A DNA stretch of 64,000 nt from Shinisaurus crocodilurus (GCA_021292165.1 CM037880.1:29100232-29164231), one strand, 5' to 3'. Positions 42,841 through 54,471 are shown, counted from the stretch's first letter. The notes: a model not told the origin generated them from the sequence alone. Numbers and translations: made by a program.

Positions 42841-43265
42841 GGGCACAATCCTATTGGGATGCTCTTAAGCCCCCTAACTTGGAGGGTTATGGGCATCAAA
42901 TGATCTTCACCTCCCTGTCCTCCTGCTCTGCATTTTTTGGTAGATGGGCTTTTTCGCCCATCTAACTGGAGGATCTTGAAGGAGGAGGGAAGAAGGCATG
43001 AGTGGCTTCAGGATACCTTGTATTCTGGCCGCTCCAGTCTCCTCCCCTCCCTACCCCACAAAACATCTTCTTCTCCAAGGTCGCTTTCCTGACCTTGGAG
43101 AGCAGCCAGCATGGTTCTTTCCATGCCAGCTGCATGCAGGGGAGGCGGGGTTGGAGCTCTGATTTCCAGCTTTGAGGTCAGGGCACTGTCTCCAAACTCA
43201 GAGCTGGGAATCTGAACTATCCAATGGCCCCTCAAACAATGTTTAGGGGCCACAGGATCACTCCC
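42841..43265. mobile_element. Long PIF/Harbinger-like MITE
   Basis: TAA|GGGCACAATCCTATTGGG at the left, CAGGATCACTCCC|TGA at the right. Internal TAGATGGGCTTTTTCGCCCA, GATACCTTGTATTCTGGCCG and GCCCCTCAAACAATGTTTAG fit the family order. Confidence 0.8.
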
Positions 43266-43269
43266 TGAG

Positions 43270-44190
43270 CCTTTTTTTTTTTTGTGCTTACAATGCCATG
43301 GGAATACAGCCAGTGAGTACTGCATGTCTTCACAAAACCTTGTTCTTAGTACAACTCAAGGTTAAAAGGAAAAGACATTAAAAGTCACCCACAAAGTATA
43401 TACTGTATCAGAGTATATGTGAACCACCAAATCTGTCTTGTAAAGGAGAACAGATAGATACCTTGAAAACACTTCATATAATAAAACATCCCTAGAAGAG
43501 ACATTTGGGTTTTTAATAAAAACAGCAACTTAAGCTAGAGTCCCATGTGTCTAGCAAAATATAGGGTCGCCCACCATTAGAGATTATTTTCTAGGCGGAA
43601 AAATGCCATCAGCAATTCATCCTACAGGTCTTGTTTATAAAACCAGTTATCTTGAGATAACACCTTAACTTTGCTCAGCCTTAGATTTGTTTTCAGAGGG
43701 TCAATTGAAGGTCGAAGTGAGATGAAAGCCAGGAAAGACGGCTGCAGACAGCTATATATTTTATCAAGAAGAGGCAACCTTAGTAACACAGGACACGATC
43801 CCGGCAAAGTTCAACTCACTTGAATCTCATGTATTTAAATGAGAGGGAGATAAGCACATGCTCTCTAACTTAAATCAGTGCATATGTTTAGGTCTTTTCC
43901 ACTGAAATCACCGGAACTCAAATGGGCTGAATTTTGGCTGGGTCATGTCCATAAGAGACTAAACAAGGAAAGAGAAGCCCAGTGCGCATGACTAATCTGG
44001 GAATAGTCAATTCATAGAAGGAGGGACAGGATCATATGCGCTGGGCTGGCCCAACCTCTGACTCACATGTGTTGATCAGCTCTTCTGTAGAGTACATACC
44101 TATTGTGCATCAGCTGTTTCAGGAGAGCCAATCAATGCATGGAGGAATAAGGATGGAGGTGGAGCAGTAGGAGCAATCCTGTTTCCCTCC
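43270..44190. other. Unassigned stretch
   Basis: Unique-looking DNA. No exon or repeat family recognised. Confidence 0.5.
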
Positions 44191-44198
44191 CTCTATGT

Positions 44199-44334
44199 CA
44201 GGGCTCTCTAACCTTGGGTCCCCAGATGTTGCTGGACTACAGCTCCCAGAATCCCTTGCCATTAGCCATGCTGGCTGGGTATGCTGGGAGCTGTAGGCCA
44301 GCAACATCTGGGGACCCAAGGTTGGAGAGCCCTG
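44199..44334. mobile_element. Palindromic hAT MITE, exact 8-bp TSD
   Basis: CAGGGCTCTCTAACCTTGGG mirrored at the right. The exact target duplication ctctatgt lies at 44191-44198 and 44335-44342. The arms contain GGACTACAGCTCCCAGAATC, an 'ACTACARCTCCCAG' motif. Confidence 0.93.
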
Positions 44335-44427
44335 CTCTATGTGTTATTTCCCTGATGTGTCCTCTGCCCAAAGCAATTGTGGCATCACAGCACAGTCTGA
44401 CTGTACATTGATCGTTATCCTTTACTA

Positions 44428-44863
44428 CAGGGGTGCACAAGCTTTTCAGCCCTGAGGACCGCAACTGGTGTTGGCTGGGGGTTCAGGAGCTGCACACCAT
44501 GCATGCACGCGCGCGCGCGCGCGTGCACACGCAGACACACACGAAGAGCAGAATGTGCTGCTTCGGCATTGCTGGGGGAACCTTTAACCTCCTCCCTGCC
44601 CCAGCAACCCTGCTCGGGAGGGCTGCTTTGTCACCATCATTAGCGACCAGACAGCAGTGATTCTGTAACCCGATCAGGATTGCTGCCATTAGCCACGGGG
44701 AAGCCATGATCTCAGCTGCTCTGGGCTGCTGGGGATCCAGATTGGGATCACCATTCTGTTCACAGCTGGGCAGTGGAGAAAAGTGGGTGGGGCACCTGCA
44801 GGCTGGAAGGCCGCACAAAGCGTGCCAGAGGGCTGCATGTGGCCTGCGGGTCGTACATCCCTG
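44428..44863. mobile_element. hAT-like element with alternating purine-pyrimidine tract
   Basis: CAGGGGTGCACAAGCTTTTC at the left, CGGGTCGTACATCCCTG at the right. Target 8-mers ctttacta and ttttaccg match at 5 of 8. A (CG)n/(CA)n tract at about 44503-44540 lies inside. Confidence 0.65.
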
Positions 44864-44893
44864 TTTTACCGCATACTAATTCCAATAGTGTAG

Positions 44894-44968
44894 CTCAGCC
44901 TCCCCAGCCTGCTGCCTCTGGATGTTTTGAGTTACAGCTCCCATCATCCCCATCCAGCACGGCCAGTG
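44894..44968 (+). mobile_element. Partial palindromic hAT MITE
   Basis: CAGCCTCCCCAGCCTGCTGC, GTTTTGAGTTACAGCTCCCA, CATCCAGCACGGCCAGTGG. Left arm only. Confidence 0.55.
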
Positions 44969-44974
44969 GAAATT

Positions 44975-46460
44975 CTACTTAATGTAGTTCTTTTATACAA
45001 GCTGTGCCCCCCGCCCCCTCCAGAACCACCTAGCCTGCATAGACCCAAGGCTCTTAAAAATGTGAGCTTCTAACTACCAACTGTGTTAAAACTTCCTCTC
45101 CTATTTCTAACAACATTCTAACGAAAGTAAGGGGAAATCGGCTGAACAAAGACATTCTCTTTTTAGCCCATATAATAACAAATAATAGGGGGGGAAACCC
45201 AACCTGTATTTGTTTCAACAGTAAGACTTTTTTTGTTTTGTTCTGAGGAATGCTTTCCCAGAGTTCAAAGACGCCAACAGACATTCCAGCTGTAAAGGTA
45301 GGGTTTTACACAACTTAATTGTACTCCATTTTCCTGATAGGCTGCTGAGAAAAATATGCTGAGAGACTGAGAACGGTATCACAAGTGATACCCCAGTAAT
45401 TCAGCTGTATGTTTGACGAAATGATTTATGAACCTGTCTGCTACTGCCCTCTTTTGGACTGATATCTGTTCTTCTTCAGTACCTGATTGGGACTGCGAGC
45501 AGATCCCAAATCCCCTACCATCAAGAGACCTAAGAAATTGCCTTTGCCCTATCTAGTCACCAAGATATTGCCATACCACCTCATGGCTTTTTATAAAAGC
45601 AGGTCCTCACTTAAGAATTATGAGTCCGTTGTTCCCCAATTGAGTTACTCATCATAACAAACAATCTCCTGGGATTTCGGTCACACAAGGCTAGATACTA
45701 TATCAAGAGAAACAAGGAAGAGAGACAGCTCTGGCTTTAAAACAGGGAGGTTCAGGGACATAACAGGCAGTGACAGCGAGTGCCCTGAAGGCAGAACAGT
45801 TCCCATCTTTGTAAAAGGGACTCTGCTCACTTGCCTCAGTAAGTTGGCATTCTGTATTGAACACGTTATTCCAAAATCAAAGAGGCTTAAGAGTAATAAA
45901 ATAGCAAAAATAATACAGCCCCAAAAGGTAATAAACTACATCTTCTTCATTCAACTCTATCCTTAAAGAAATAAGATCATTCCCCACTTGTCTTCAAAAA
46001 AGACTCCATGAACTTCACTGTAAGGGTCAGCAAGCTCTAGTTTCATTTCCCCAGTAGGACTAACAAATCACCTGATATTTGAGTCTAGGACTTGCTCAAC
46101 AGCCTCGACTAATCTCAGCTGCTGCTGGGGAGAATCAGGAGACGAACATTCGCTCAGGTATTGGGGAAACATGGTTAATACAGGCCTTTAAAAAAAAAGC
46201 TAGCCACCATCTTGCTTTTGTCAACAGAAACCTAAAGTATGGCCCCTTAAACCACAGGTAGGTTCTATGCCAGTTGTCCTTTCAGACTGATCATTGGTAT
46301 CAGGCTATAAAGATCATCCCAAACTCAAACCTACTCAAGACCACATGGTTCATCATACAGCGTCCAAAACTGCTGGGAAAGGGTTATAAGAGGCAAACTA
46401 GCCATGGAAGAAACCAGTGCTCTTCTGAGCTATATTGTCAAATCTGAATCTGGCCAAATC
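44975..46460. other. Unassigned stretch
   Basis: About 1.5 kb without recognised repeats or exons. It is the longest such stretch in the window. Confidence 0.5.
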
Positions 46461-46464
46461 ATAA

Positions 46465-47236
46465 AGGTTGGGTGGCTAGTTTGTGAATCGCCAAAAAACA
46501 GGAAATGCATCATCCAAAAAAGACAAAAGAGGGACTCGGTTTGCATAAAATTTGCATACACTAATTTATATGTATAGATGCAAATTTAGAAATTATTCTT
46601 ATTCTTATTATTTGGATGGCTTTAAATGAGGGTTCGACAAATTCATGGAGGATAAGGCTATCAATGGATACTAGTTGTGATGGTGGTACTGGAGACAGTA
46701 TGCCTATGTATACCAGTTGCAGGGGAACACAAGTGGGGAGGGTGTTGTTGCACTCATGTCCTACTTCTAGATTTCCTACAGACAGCTTGGCTGGCCACTG
46801 TGTGACTAGATGGACACTTGGTCTGATCCAGCACGGCTGCTCTGATGTTCTTAATTTAAATAGAAATATAGTACATCTCACCACAGTGTGGAAAACTGTG
46901 ACCAGGTGACCTGTGTGTCTGCCTGTTCAGCCTGCTGTCCAGGTACTAAGTGTTAAGGGGCAACAGTTCTTGTGGTTTTCTGGGCGGTATCCAACAGGGC
47001 CAATCCACCTCCACTGGTTCTGCGAGCTCTGCTGACCTGTCCCATTCTGGAAACGAGCACTTATGATCATCTTGGGTCATTTTTAGAAGCGTGAAACCCC
47101 CGTTGTGTGAGTGGTCACTCCCACAAGTCCATGGGCACAACAGGATACTACCCTTTATCTTTAAACTGGAATTGGACAAGACCGGCCCTCAAATAGAGAG
47201 GACTGTCCTCTGTAAAAGACAACACATGGCCATCCT
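46465..47236 (+). mobile_element. Unclassified ~370-bp repeat, copy 3, split twice
   Basis: The left part (46465-46605), middle (46853-46950) and right (47146-47236) align in order with copies 1 and 2. The first gap is a CR1 3' end. The second (about 46953-47145, GGCAACAGTTCTTGTGG to GGGCACAACAGGA) is an unidentified insert with tacta near both borders. Confidence 0.68.
46606..46852 (+). mobile_element. CR1 LINE 3' UTR, nested
   Basis: GGCTTTAAATGAGGGTTCGA, AAATTCATGGAGGATAAGGC, TGGCTGGCCACTGTGTGACT, TTGGTCTGATCCAGCACGGC and terminal GATGTTCTTA are the classic reptile CR1 3' end. It lies inside copy 3 of the unclassified repeat. Confidence 0.85.
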
Positions 47237-47239
47237 ACA

Positions 47240-48110
47240 TAGGGGACATGGCCACAAAGGATTGGGCAAGTACCAATATCAAACTGAGTCATTACCTCAC
47301 TACTCAGGCCAAACAGCTAGCCTGACCAAAAATTTAGAGGCAGGGGAAAAGAAGCTTTGTGATATGCCTCTTGTTTTTTTCCTTTAATTTATATGTTGCA
47401 CAAACATTCATTTCCAAGTCTTCAAAGTTCATGCTGAACTATTTTTACTTCCCTCTTGGGTTATTGCAGTTCATTGCTGGCTAACACTGAAAGCATAGAG
47501 TATAAGAACAGTATAAGAGACATAATACAAGAGCAAATTTTATTTGCAAGCGAGCTTTTCCTTGTGTAATTCCTCATGACTCTATGTTCCTTGTTCCTTT
47601 CCAATCTTACTTCATTTGCTTATGAGACCTGTGGATACATCTCCATCCAAGCAACACACATCAGAGTTGCCTATGGAATGAAGAAGAAAACCCTCATGGA
47701 ATGTATGTCTGACATGCAGGAAGACCTTCAATCTGGCAAACTCTTTATACAAATTAGATAAAAGAATGTAGAAAACAGATGCTCCTCCACAGAAGCAGCC
47801 AAGATCTTCTAATATCCTGACAACTTGTTAATCAACAAACATATGGTATCACTTTAACAAAACAAACCAACCAGGCCACTCCTTTTCCTATAAAAGTATT
47901 TTCCAGACTTAACCATGAATAGGGAATAAAATAAGAGTTATTTTCATCCCGATGTTAATGTAAACTACTCATTAACTACAAATCAAGTAGAGCCTAGTAG
48001 ATCAGCACTTCTGAATTTTAGGCCATGAAGGGCGAGGGTGGGGGAGAGAAACCACAAGCAAATTTAGCAAAATTACTCTGTAATAAGTGGTTCATGACTT
48101 TTGTCAAATA
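47240..48110. other. Unassigned stretch before the large L2
   Basis: AT-rich sequence. No family recognised. Confidence 0.5.
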
Positions 48111-48126
48111 CAAATAAAATACATGT

Positions 48127-48672
48127 ATTACGGAAACCTGGCTGGACGAGGCCGCTGCTCCAACTCTGGCGGCCTTGTGTCCGGCTGGTTTCTCGTATGC
48201 CCAGCAGCCAAGGGTTGGGGGACGGGGAGGGGGAGTGGCTGTTATCTACCGGGAGTCCTTGGTCCTCACCAGACTCCCTCTCTGGGAGACCAAGTTTATT
48301 GAGTGCATGTACTGGAGGTTGGGTCCAAAGGGCAGTCTGGGGATTCTGCTCGTGTACCGTCCACCCCGCTGCACGACAGACTCCCTGGCCGAGGTGCTGG
48401 AGGTGGTCTCTGATGTGCGTGTCTTGTCCCCCAGGCTACTGGTGTTGGGGGACTTTAACGTGCATTCGGGGGCTGCCCTCACGGGGGCACCTCGGGACTT
48501 CATGGAGACCATGGCTTCCTGGGAGCTGCACCCTGTATTAACTGGACCTACCCATGTAGCCGGTCATGCGCTGGACTTGGTTTTTGTTTCTGGAGAGGGG
48601 GGAAATGATCTGGAGATCGGGGGTATATCCACCACCCCCTTGTCATGGTCAGATCACTATCTGGTGGGTTGG
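48127..48672 (+). pseudogene. L2 endonuclease domain (APE-like), N-terminally truncated
   Basis: The frame starts at 48127 (ITETWLDE) and continues through GGGVAVIYRESLVLTRLPL, LLVYRPPR, LLVLGDFNVH and HALDLVFVSG to WSDHYLV. TETW, GDFN and SDH are the conserved APE-type endonuclease motifs (metal-binding and catalytic aspartate/histidine). The first part of the domain is missing through 5' truncation. The frame is lost at about 48668 by an apparent one-base deletion, after which the polypeptide continues in the frame of the RT segment. Confidence 0.85.
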
Positions 48673-50480
48673 ATTTCTCGGTGCCACAACCCCTCTGCAG
48701 GGGTGAGGGACCTATTAGGATGGTCCGCCCCAGGCGTCTTATGGATCCGGATGGATTCCTGAACGCGCTTGGGGAATTGGAGCACACAAACGGTAGCTCG
48801 GTCGAGACCCTGGTGGATGACTGGAATGCTGCAATCACCAGGGCATTAGACCAAGTTGCCCCGAAGCGCCCTCTTCGCCTAAACAGAGCTCGCGCGGCGC
48901 CATGGTTCACTCCGTCGCTGCGAGCTCTGAAACAAGAGGTGAGAAGGCTAGAGCGCCGATGGCGAAATTCCCGCTCCGAAGACGATCGAACACGGGTTAG
49001 AGCTGCATCTTCAGCCTACCGGGTGGCGGTGAAGGCAGCAAAAAAGAATTTCTATGCTGCCTCCATTGCGTCTGCGGAGTGCTGCCCCAGGAGGCTGTTC
49101 CAAGTGGTCCGGAGTCTGGTCGGTCCAGTCGCTCCGGACCCACTGGAACAGTCTAAAGCCTCCTGTGAGGCTTTAGCGAAGCACTTCGCAGATAAAATCG
49201 ATCGGATTAGGAGTGGGATATCGTACGTCGTGGACACAGGGAGTGAGCGGGAGGAGGCCAATGGCAGACTGGTTTTGTGGGATCGGTTTCGGCTTCTTCC
49301 TTCTGATGAAGTGGACAAGGTGCTTTCATCTGTGAGGCCGACCACCTGCTTGCTTGACCCTTGCCCGTCCTGGCTCATCATGAGCTGCAGGGAGAGACTG
49401 GGTGAGGGGATCAAGGCGGTGGTGAATGCCTCCCTCGAGGAGGGAGTGCTGCCATCAGCCCTCAAGGAGGCAGTAATAAGACCGCTTCTAAAGAAGCCCT
49501 CCTTGGATCCCCAGGATTTAAACAACTTTCGCCCAGTCTCCAATTTACCATTTCTGGGCAAGGTGATCGAGCGGGTGGTGGGTGCTCAGTTGAAGGCACA
49601 CTTGGATGAAGCCGATTATTTAGATCCGTGCCAGTCGGGCTTCAGGTCTGGACATGGGACGGAGACGGCCTTGGTCACCTTGGTGGATGATATGAGGAGG
49701 GCTTTGGATAGGGGTGAATGCTCCTTTCTAGTCCTCCTCGATCTCTCAGCGGCTTTTGATACCGTTGACCACGGTATCCTCCTGGACCGTCTGGAGGGGT
49801 TGGGCTTGGGAGGCACTGTATTGCAGTGGTTCCGGTCCTTCCTCTCTGGAAGGTATCAGAGGGTAGTTGTCGGGGAAGAGGCTTCGGACCCTCGGCTGCT
49901 CACTTCTGGAGTGCCGCAGGGTTCCATCCTCTCCCCGATGTTATTCAACATCTACCTCAAGCCGCTGGGAGCTATCATCAGGAGGTTTGGGGTGCAGTGT
50001 CATCAATATGCAGATGACACGCAGCTCTACCTCTGTTTTAAGTCCTCACCGAGGTTGGCCGTTGAGACCCTGTCCAAGTGCCTGGAGTCAGTGGCTGGCT
50101 GGATGGGAAGGAACATGCTGAAACTGAACCCCGACAAGACCGAGGTACTTCTGGTGGGGGACAAGGGAAGGTTAGGGGATGTTGACCTGGTGCTGAATGG
50201 GGTACATCTACCCCTGAAGGACCAGGTCCGCAGCTTGGGGGTCATTCTAGACTCCCAGCTGTCCATGGAGGCTCAGGTGGCAGCTGTGAGCCGGGCAGCG
50301 CTGTATCAACTCCATCTGATACGGCAGCTGCGCCCCTACCTTCCTAATCACCTGCTCCCATCAGTGGTTCATGCCTTGGTCTCCTCTCGCCTAGACTACT
50401 GTAATGCGCTCTACGTGGGGTTACCCTTGAAGACGGTCCGGAAGCTTCAGCTGGTAGAACGCGGCGGCTCGCCTGATTAA
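48645..50480 (+). pseudogene. L2 reverse transcriptase segment
   Basis: Open frame of 611 codons; its first ATG is internal to the ancestral polyprotein. RT blocks are in order: NFRPVSNLPFLGKVIERV; QSGFRSGHGTETAL; FLVLLDLSAAFDTVDHGIL; SGVPQGSILSPMLFNIYL; YADD at about residue 455 (50007-50018) with both catalytic aspartates; and LNPDKTEVLLVGD. It ends at 50480 by frameshift near 50455. The remaining C-terminus (NELHWLPVACRAEF to WNSLPSDLRHAPS) is open in another frame at 50512-50844. Endonuclease and RT domains are both needed for target-primed retroposition. This copy is dead but close to a functional ancestor. Confidence 0.92.
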
Positions 50481-51083
50481 GGGCAGCCGCCGGCGTGATC
50501 ACATCACGCCAGTGCTTAATGAGTTGCACTGGCTACCAGTTGCTTGCCGAGCCGAATTCAAGGTGTTGGTTTTGACCTTTAAAACCCTACACGGCTCCGG
50601 CCCAGCTTATCTCAAGGAGCGCCTCCAGCAACATCAAGTGGGCCGCTCAACAAGGTCTGCCACGGACGGCCTTCTCCTTATCCCATCAGCCAGAGCAGCC
50701 AGGCTGGTGGGGACTAGGAAGAGGGCCTTCTCTGTGGCGGCCCCCACATTATGGAACTCCCTCCCTAGTGACCTTCGCCATGCCCCCTCCGTGATGAGCT
50801 TCCGCCGTGCATTAAAAACATGGCTGTTCAGGTTAGGTTTTTAATAAGAATTGTTTTATTGTTTTAATCATTATATTTTATTGTGTTTTTACTGTATTTT
50901 AATTGTACATCGCCCAGGGTGGCCGGGTGACCGGCCAGATGGGCGATTAATAAATATAATAAATAAATAAATAAATAAATAAATGTTATTTCCTCTTTAA
51001 TTGGGATTTCTACAAGGCATAACTGGCATTGATAAAAAATAGAATTCTTCCCAACAGAGAAAATCCCATAGAACACCAAGAAC

Positions 51084-51170
51084 ACAAAATTGCCATGGCA
51101 CCTTAAAGACAGGAGACTTAAAGAAGAGTTGGTAATGTCATATCCTTCCATAGGAAACAACCTACTTCAT
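51084..51170. mobile_element. Fragment of 'tggcaccttaaagac' repeat
   Basis: TTGCCATGGCACCTTAAAGA and CAACCTACTTCATCGAAACC match the family at 21487. Confidence 0.5.
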
Positions 51171-51324
51171 CGAAACCACAAAACTGACTGAGTAGCTAGT
51201 AGGTATACTTACACACATGAAAAATCAATCAAGAAATTTGTTTTCTATTTTCAGTGCTTTCACATATATTTCTCCAGCTATGCTCCAGATGCAACCACTC
51301 CATTACATATCTTCTTTGGACTCA

Positions 51325-51995
51325 GGAGACTGTAATCATTATTGCCCAGTTGCAAATATCTCCTTTTGGGCAAGGTATTAGAGAGGGTGGCAGTGGTCCA
51401 ACTCCAGGCACTTTGCGATGATATGGGTTATCTGAACCCATTTCAGTCCAGGTTCAGGCTTAGTTTTGGGTTTGGCCCTGAAACAGCCTTGGTCACCCTG
51501 ATGAATGACCTCTCTCAGGAGAAAGATAGGGGGAGTGTGCAACCTCATTGATTCTCCCTGACCAGCATTTGATACCATTGGCCATAATATTTTGCTAAGC
51601 AGACTCTGTGGAATGGGTATAGGCCAGGGGCCAGAGCCAGTGAGATGGTGATACTGCTCCTACCAGCAGGGTCAGTTCCAGAAAGTGGCATTGGGCGGTT
51701 TCTGCTTGACTCTATGGAACCACAGGGTTCCATCTTATCCCCCATGCTTTTCAACATCTATATGAAGCTGCTGGGGGCATTCATCTGAGAATTTGGAGTG
51801 AGATATCACCAGTATGCAGATGACACTCAACATTATTTCTCTTTGTCATCTGAGTCAGGTGAGGCTGGGCAGGTGCTGAACTTGTGCCTGCACTTGGTGA
51901 TGGGTTGGATAAGGGCCAATAAACTGAAACTGAATCCTGACAAGATGGAGGCACCATTTGTAGATGGTTCCTTAGTGTGAGGAAGCAGGTTTTCA
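51325..51995 (+). mobile_element. Old L2-like reverse transcriptase fragment
   Basis: Frameshifted but readable: LLGKVLERVAVVQLQAL, YLNPFQSRFR, ETALVTLMNDLS, PQGSILSPMLFNIYMKLLG (51720-51780) and YHQYADDTQHYF (51800-51840), LKLNPDKMEA. It is more diverged than the 48118 copy and ends near 51995 without a LINE 3' UTR. Confidence 0.8.
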
Positions 51996-52189
51996 GCTTA
52001 GTATGCTCCTAGATCCAGCCTTGGGCACGTTATAAGGATGGGGCATAAAAAGCCATGCATTCAGCATGTAAATCTATCAGGGCTTCTAAGGCACCTCCAG
52101 CATCACCATTGTTCTTTTTGACTCCCAAAAGCTGCCCCCAAAAGTAAAAGACTCTTTGGCACAGCCATCAATGCAACTTTATTTAAAAG

Positions 52190-52505
52190 GCTCTTATCCT
52201 TTCTCGCCTAAAAATTGGAGGCAGCTCACAACATGATTAAAATACGCCAGCATTTCCCAGCCTGACACCCTCCAGATGAGTTGACTACCAGCTGCCCATG
52301 ATGGTCCCACAAGCAGGACAGGAGTGCAACAGCACCTTCCTGCCCATGTTCCCCAGCAACTGAAGTACATAGGCATACTGCCTCTGATACTGGAGGAAGC
52401 ACATAACCAGTCAGGACTAGTAGCCACTGATAGCCTGATCCTCCATGAATTCATCTAATCCCCTGTTAAAGCTGTCCAAAGAGCTGAAGGTGGCATGGTA
52501 GGGCC
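52190..52505 (-). mobile_element. CR1 LINE 3' UTR, minus strand, with hAT fragment
   Basis: The complement of the 46606-type CR1 end: GGCATACTGCCTCTGATACT, CAGGACTAGTAGCCACTGAT, CTCCATGAATTCATCTAATC, CCTGTTAAAGCTGTCCAA. At 52250-52292 a hAT MITE-like piece (CAGCATTTCCCAGCCTGACA) adjoins. Confidence 0.75.
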
Positions 52506-52789
52506 ATTATTGCCTGTGGTGTGCACACTTCCTCCTCTTGGCCCTCTACCATAGGGGTGCAGAACTAGGCCCGGCACCAAATCCAGCCCTCTGGGGTTCC
52601 CCAGAAGGCCCCGCCTACCACTGGAATGTGGCCCTTGAATTAGCGTCAAGTTTCTTCTGTCTTCAATACATTAACATCCAAGGTCTGTTAAACCATTGTT
52701 TCCTGTTACATCCAAACTGGGAATCTGTGGTTTAATCTCCGGATACAAACCAGGGTAGGAAAAAAGGGATCAGATCCTGTCTTTCAGCT

Positions 52790-52890
52790 TCAGCCAGTCA
52801 CCTTCACCACCCCAATCTGTAAAGTGGGGTTAATAATACTGACCTACTTTGTAAGATTGTTGTAAAGATTACTTACTGACATTATGCCTC
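52790..52890 (+). mobile_element. Ancient MIR-like SINE core
   Basis: CCCAATCTGTAAAGTGGGGT, TAATAATACTGACCTACTTT and GATTGTTGTAAAGATTAC follow the MIR core order. It is strongly diverged, so old. Confidence 0.6.
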
Positions 52891-52906
52891 TGAAGACCTT
52901 ACCTTA

Positions 52907-53322
52907 GCGTGCAGTCCGATGAGGCTGCCCGTAACTCTCCAGATTCAGGGGATTATGGGCATCCTATGCAGGGCGAGAAGAGCACGGAGGCAAAGGTCGC
53001 CCCTTCAGAGGCTCTTCCCACCCTGCCTGCAGCGGTTCGGAGGGGGAGGGAAACGCTGAGGCGCCACTAAGATACATCGTATCTTGGCAGGACCAGTCTC
53101 CTCCCTTCCCCGCCGCCTAAACCCCTTCTCTGAGGTCTCTCTTCAACCTCGGAGAAGCAGCAGGCGTGGTTCTTTCCGCACTGGTGGCGAGGTGAGGAGG
53201 GGGGGGTCTGAGTGCGGATCACCAGCTCCGAGATCGGAGCTGTTTTCTGACCTCAGAGCTGGGAATCTGAGCGACTCTGTGGCCTCCTACATGTTGTCTA
53301 GGGCCCATAGGATCGCTCTGCC
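52907..53322. mobile_element. Long PIF/Harbinger-like MITE
   Basis: TTA|GCGTGCAGTCCGATGAGG at the left; GGGCCCATAGGATCGCTCTG at the right. The interior (AGGCAAAGGTCGCC, GATACATCGTATCTTGGC, CCCCTTCTCTGAGGTC) equals 28715-29154. The right TTA is lost. Confidence 0.75.
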
Positions 53323-53726
53323 CATCATGATTCCTTAAGATAAATGAAAGATATTGGTCTTGAAGCTGTTTCAGCTTCACAAGGAAGCCCCTTATCTTAA
53401 GTAGAAGACTTCGGGTTGGGTTACCTCATCCTTTGTGAGTTGTTGTTACCGATCCATGCGCAGAACTGTTTGACTCACCAAAACACCCAAAAAGAATCTC
53501 TGAGAAGGTGGTGACTATCACAGTGCTCAGACTAGCAAGGCTGCCAGTTGCCTTCCATCCTGGTTTCTGGATAATGCAACACATTCCAATTGTCTGAGAC
53601 AGTTATACAGTGAGCCCGATGTGATGTCTGATGTTCTACGCTGGTGTTAACACACAATAATCTTTCACTGACAGCTCACAGAATGCTACATATGCCATTT
53701 CCTTTTTCATATATACACACACATAC

Positions 53727-53745
53727 AGAGAGAGAGAGAGAGAGG
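53727..53745 (+). repeat. (AG)n microsatellite
   Basis: About nine AG units within AT-rich DNA. Confidence 0.9.
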
Positions 53746-53898
53746 AAAAAGAGAGAATGCATATGAATATATAGCCTAAAGCTACATATTAAACCCTTCT
53801 TTTTATTTTCAAATGTACTGATTTTTTGCAATATACAAATATTACACTTTCTTATATCCCATCTCATCCCTGACCTACAAATACTTACTAGAGATTTG

Positions 53899-53988
53899 GG
53901 CTGCAAATCCTAAACAATTTACGAGGGAGTAAGCCCCATTGGAAACAGTGGGGCTTATGTCTGAGTAAGCACGCAGAGAATTGTGCTA
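53899..53988. mobile_element. Palindromic 'agtaagccc' MITE
   Basis: GGGCTGCAAATCCTAAACAA, GGAGTAAGCCCCATTGGAAA and GGGGCTTATGTCTGAGTAAG, GAGAATTGTGCTATA. Confidence 0.65.
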
Positions 53989-54130
53989 TAAAACTGATAA
54001 TCATAATAAAATGGCAATGTAAAAAAAAAAGGTTTTATACATGCAATGTTAATGCATAATGAGCTTAGAAAGGAAAGGAACAGGAAGAGGAAAGAAGGAA
54101 AGGCAAAGGTAGCTGTATGGAAAGTAATTC

Positions 54131-54380
54131 AGAGCCAGTGTGGTGTAGTGGTTAGAGTGTTGGACTGGGACTCAGGAGATCTGGGTTCTAGTCCCCGCTC
54201 GGCCATGAAACTCACTGGGTGACTTTGGGCCAGTCACTGACTCTCAGCCTAACCTACCTCACAGGGTTGTTGTGAGGATAAAATGGAGAAGAGGAGGAGG
54301 AGGATTATGTAAGCCGCCTTGGGTTCCTTTCAGAAAAAAAGGCGGGGTATAAATATAATAAATAAATAAATAAATAAATG
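54131..54380 (+). mobile_element. MIR-like tRNA SINE, full length
   Basis: Head AGCCAGTGTGGTGTAGTGGT, B-box GGGTTCTAGTCCC, body GGGTGACTTTGGGCCAGTCA and CACAGGGTTGTTGTGAGGAT, L2-type end AAGCCGCCTTGGGTTCC and GGCGGGGTATAAATATAATA, tail (AAAT)n. This is the best copy of the family in the window. Confidence 0.92.
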
Positions 54381-54471
54381 TGGGATTTCTGAGGATTTTT
54401 TTTTTATTTTTTTTTAATGTACAAGAGGTTAAGGAAGACCAGCCAGATTCGCCCACCAGAATTTTTCACAA

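Larger units (their letters stand above)
48118..50985 (+). mobile_element. Long L2-clade LINE, 5' truncated
   Basis: About 2.87 kb of a LINE beginning inside the endonuclease domain and ending with a 3' UTR (CGCCCAGGGTGGCCGGGTGA, GGCCAGATGGGCGATTAATA) and an (AATA)n tail at about 50945-50985. It has codon-level integrity over most of its length, with two frameshifts (about 48668 and 50455). It is the youngest-looking LINE in the window. The clade call (L2, CR1 superfamily) rests on the LLDLSAAFDTVDH and YADDTQLYL pattern. Confidence 0.92.

Noticed and set aside
44498..44550. Z-DNA-type regulatory element
   Set aside because: The alternating CG/CA tract lies within a hAT element and is more simply a microsatellite.
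54131..54205. tRNA gene
   Set aside because: A and B boxes are present, but they are the head of a MIR-like SINE and do not fold as a full tRNA.
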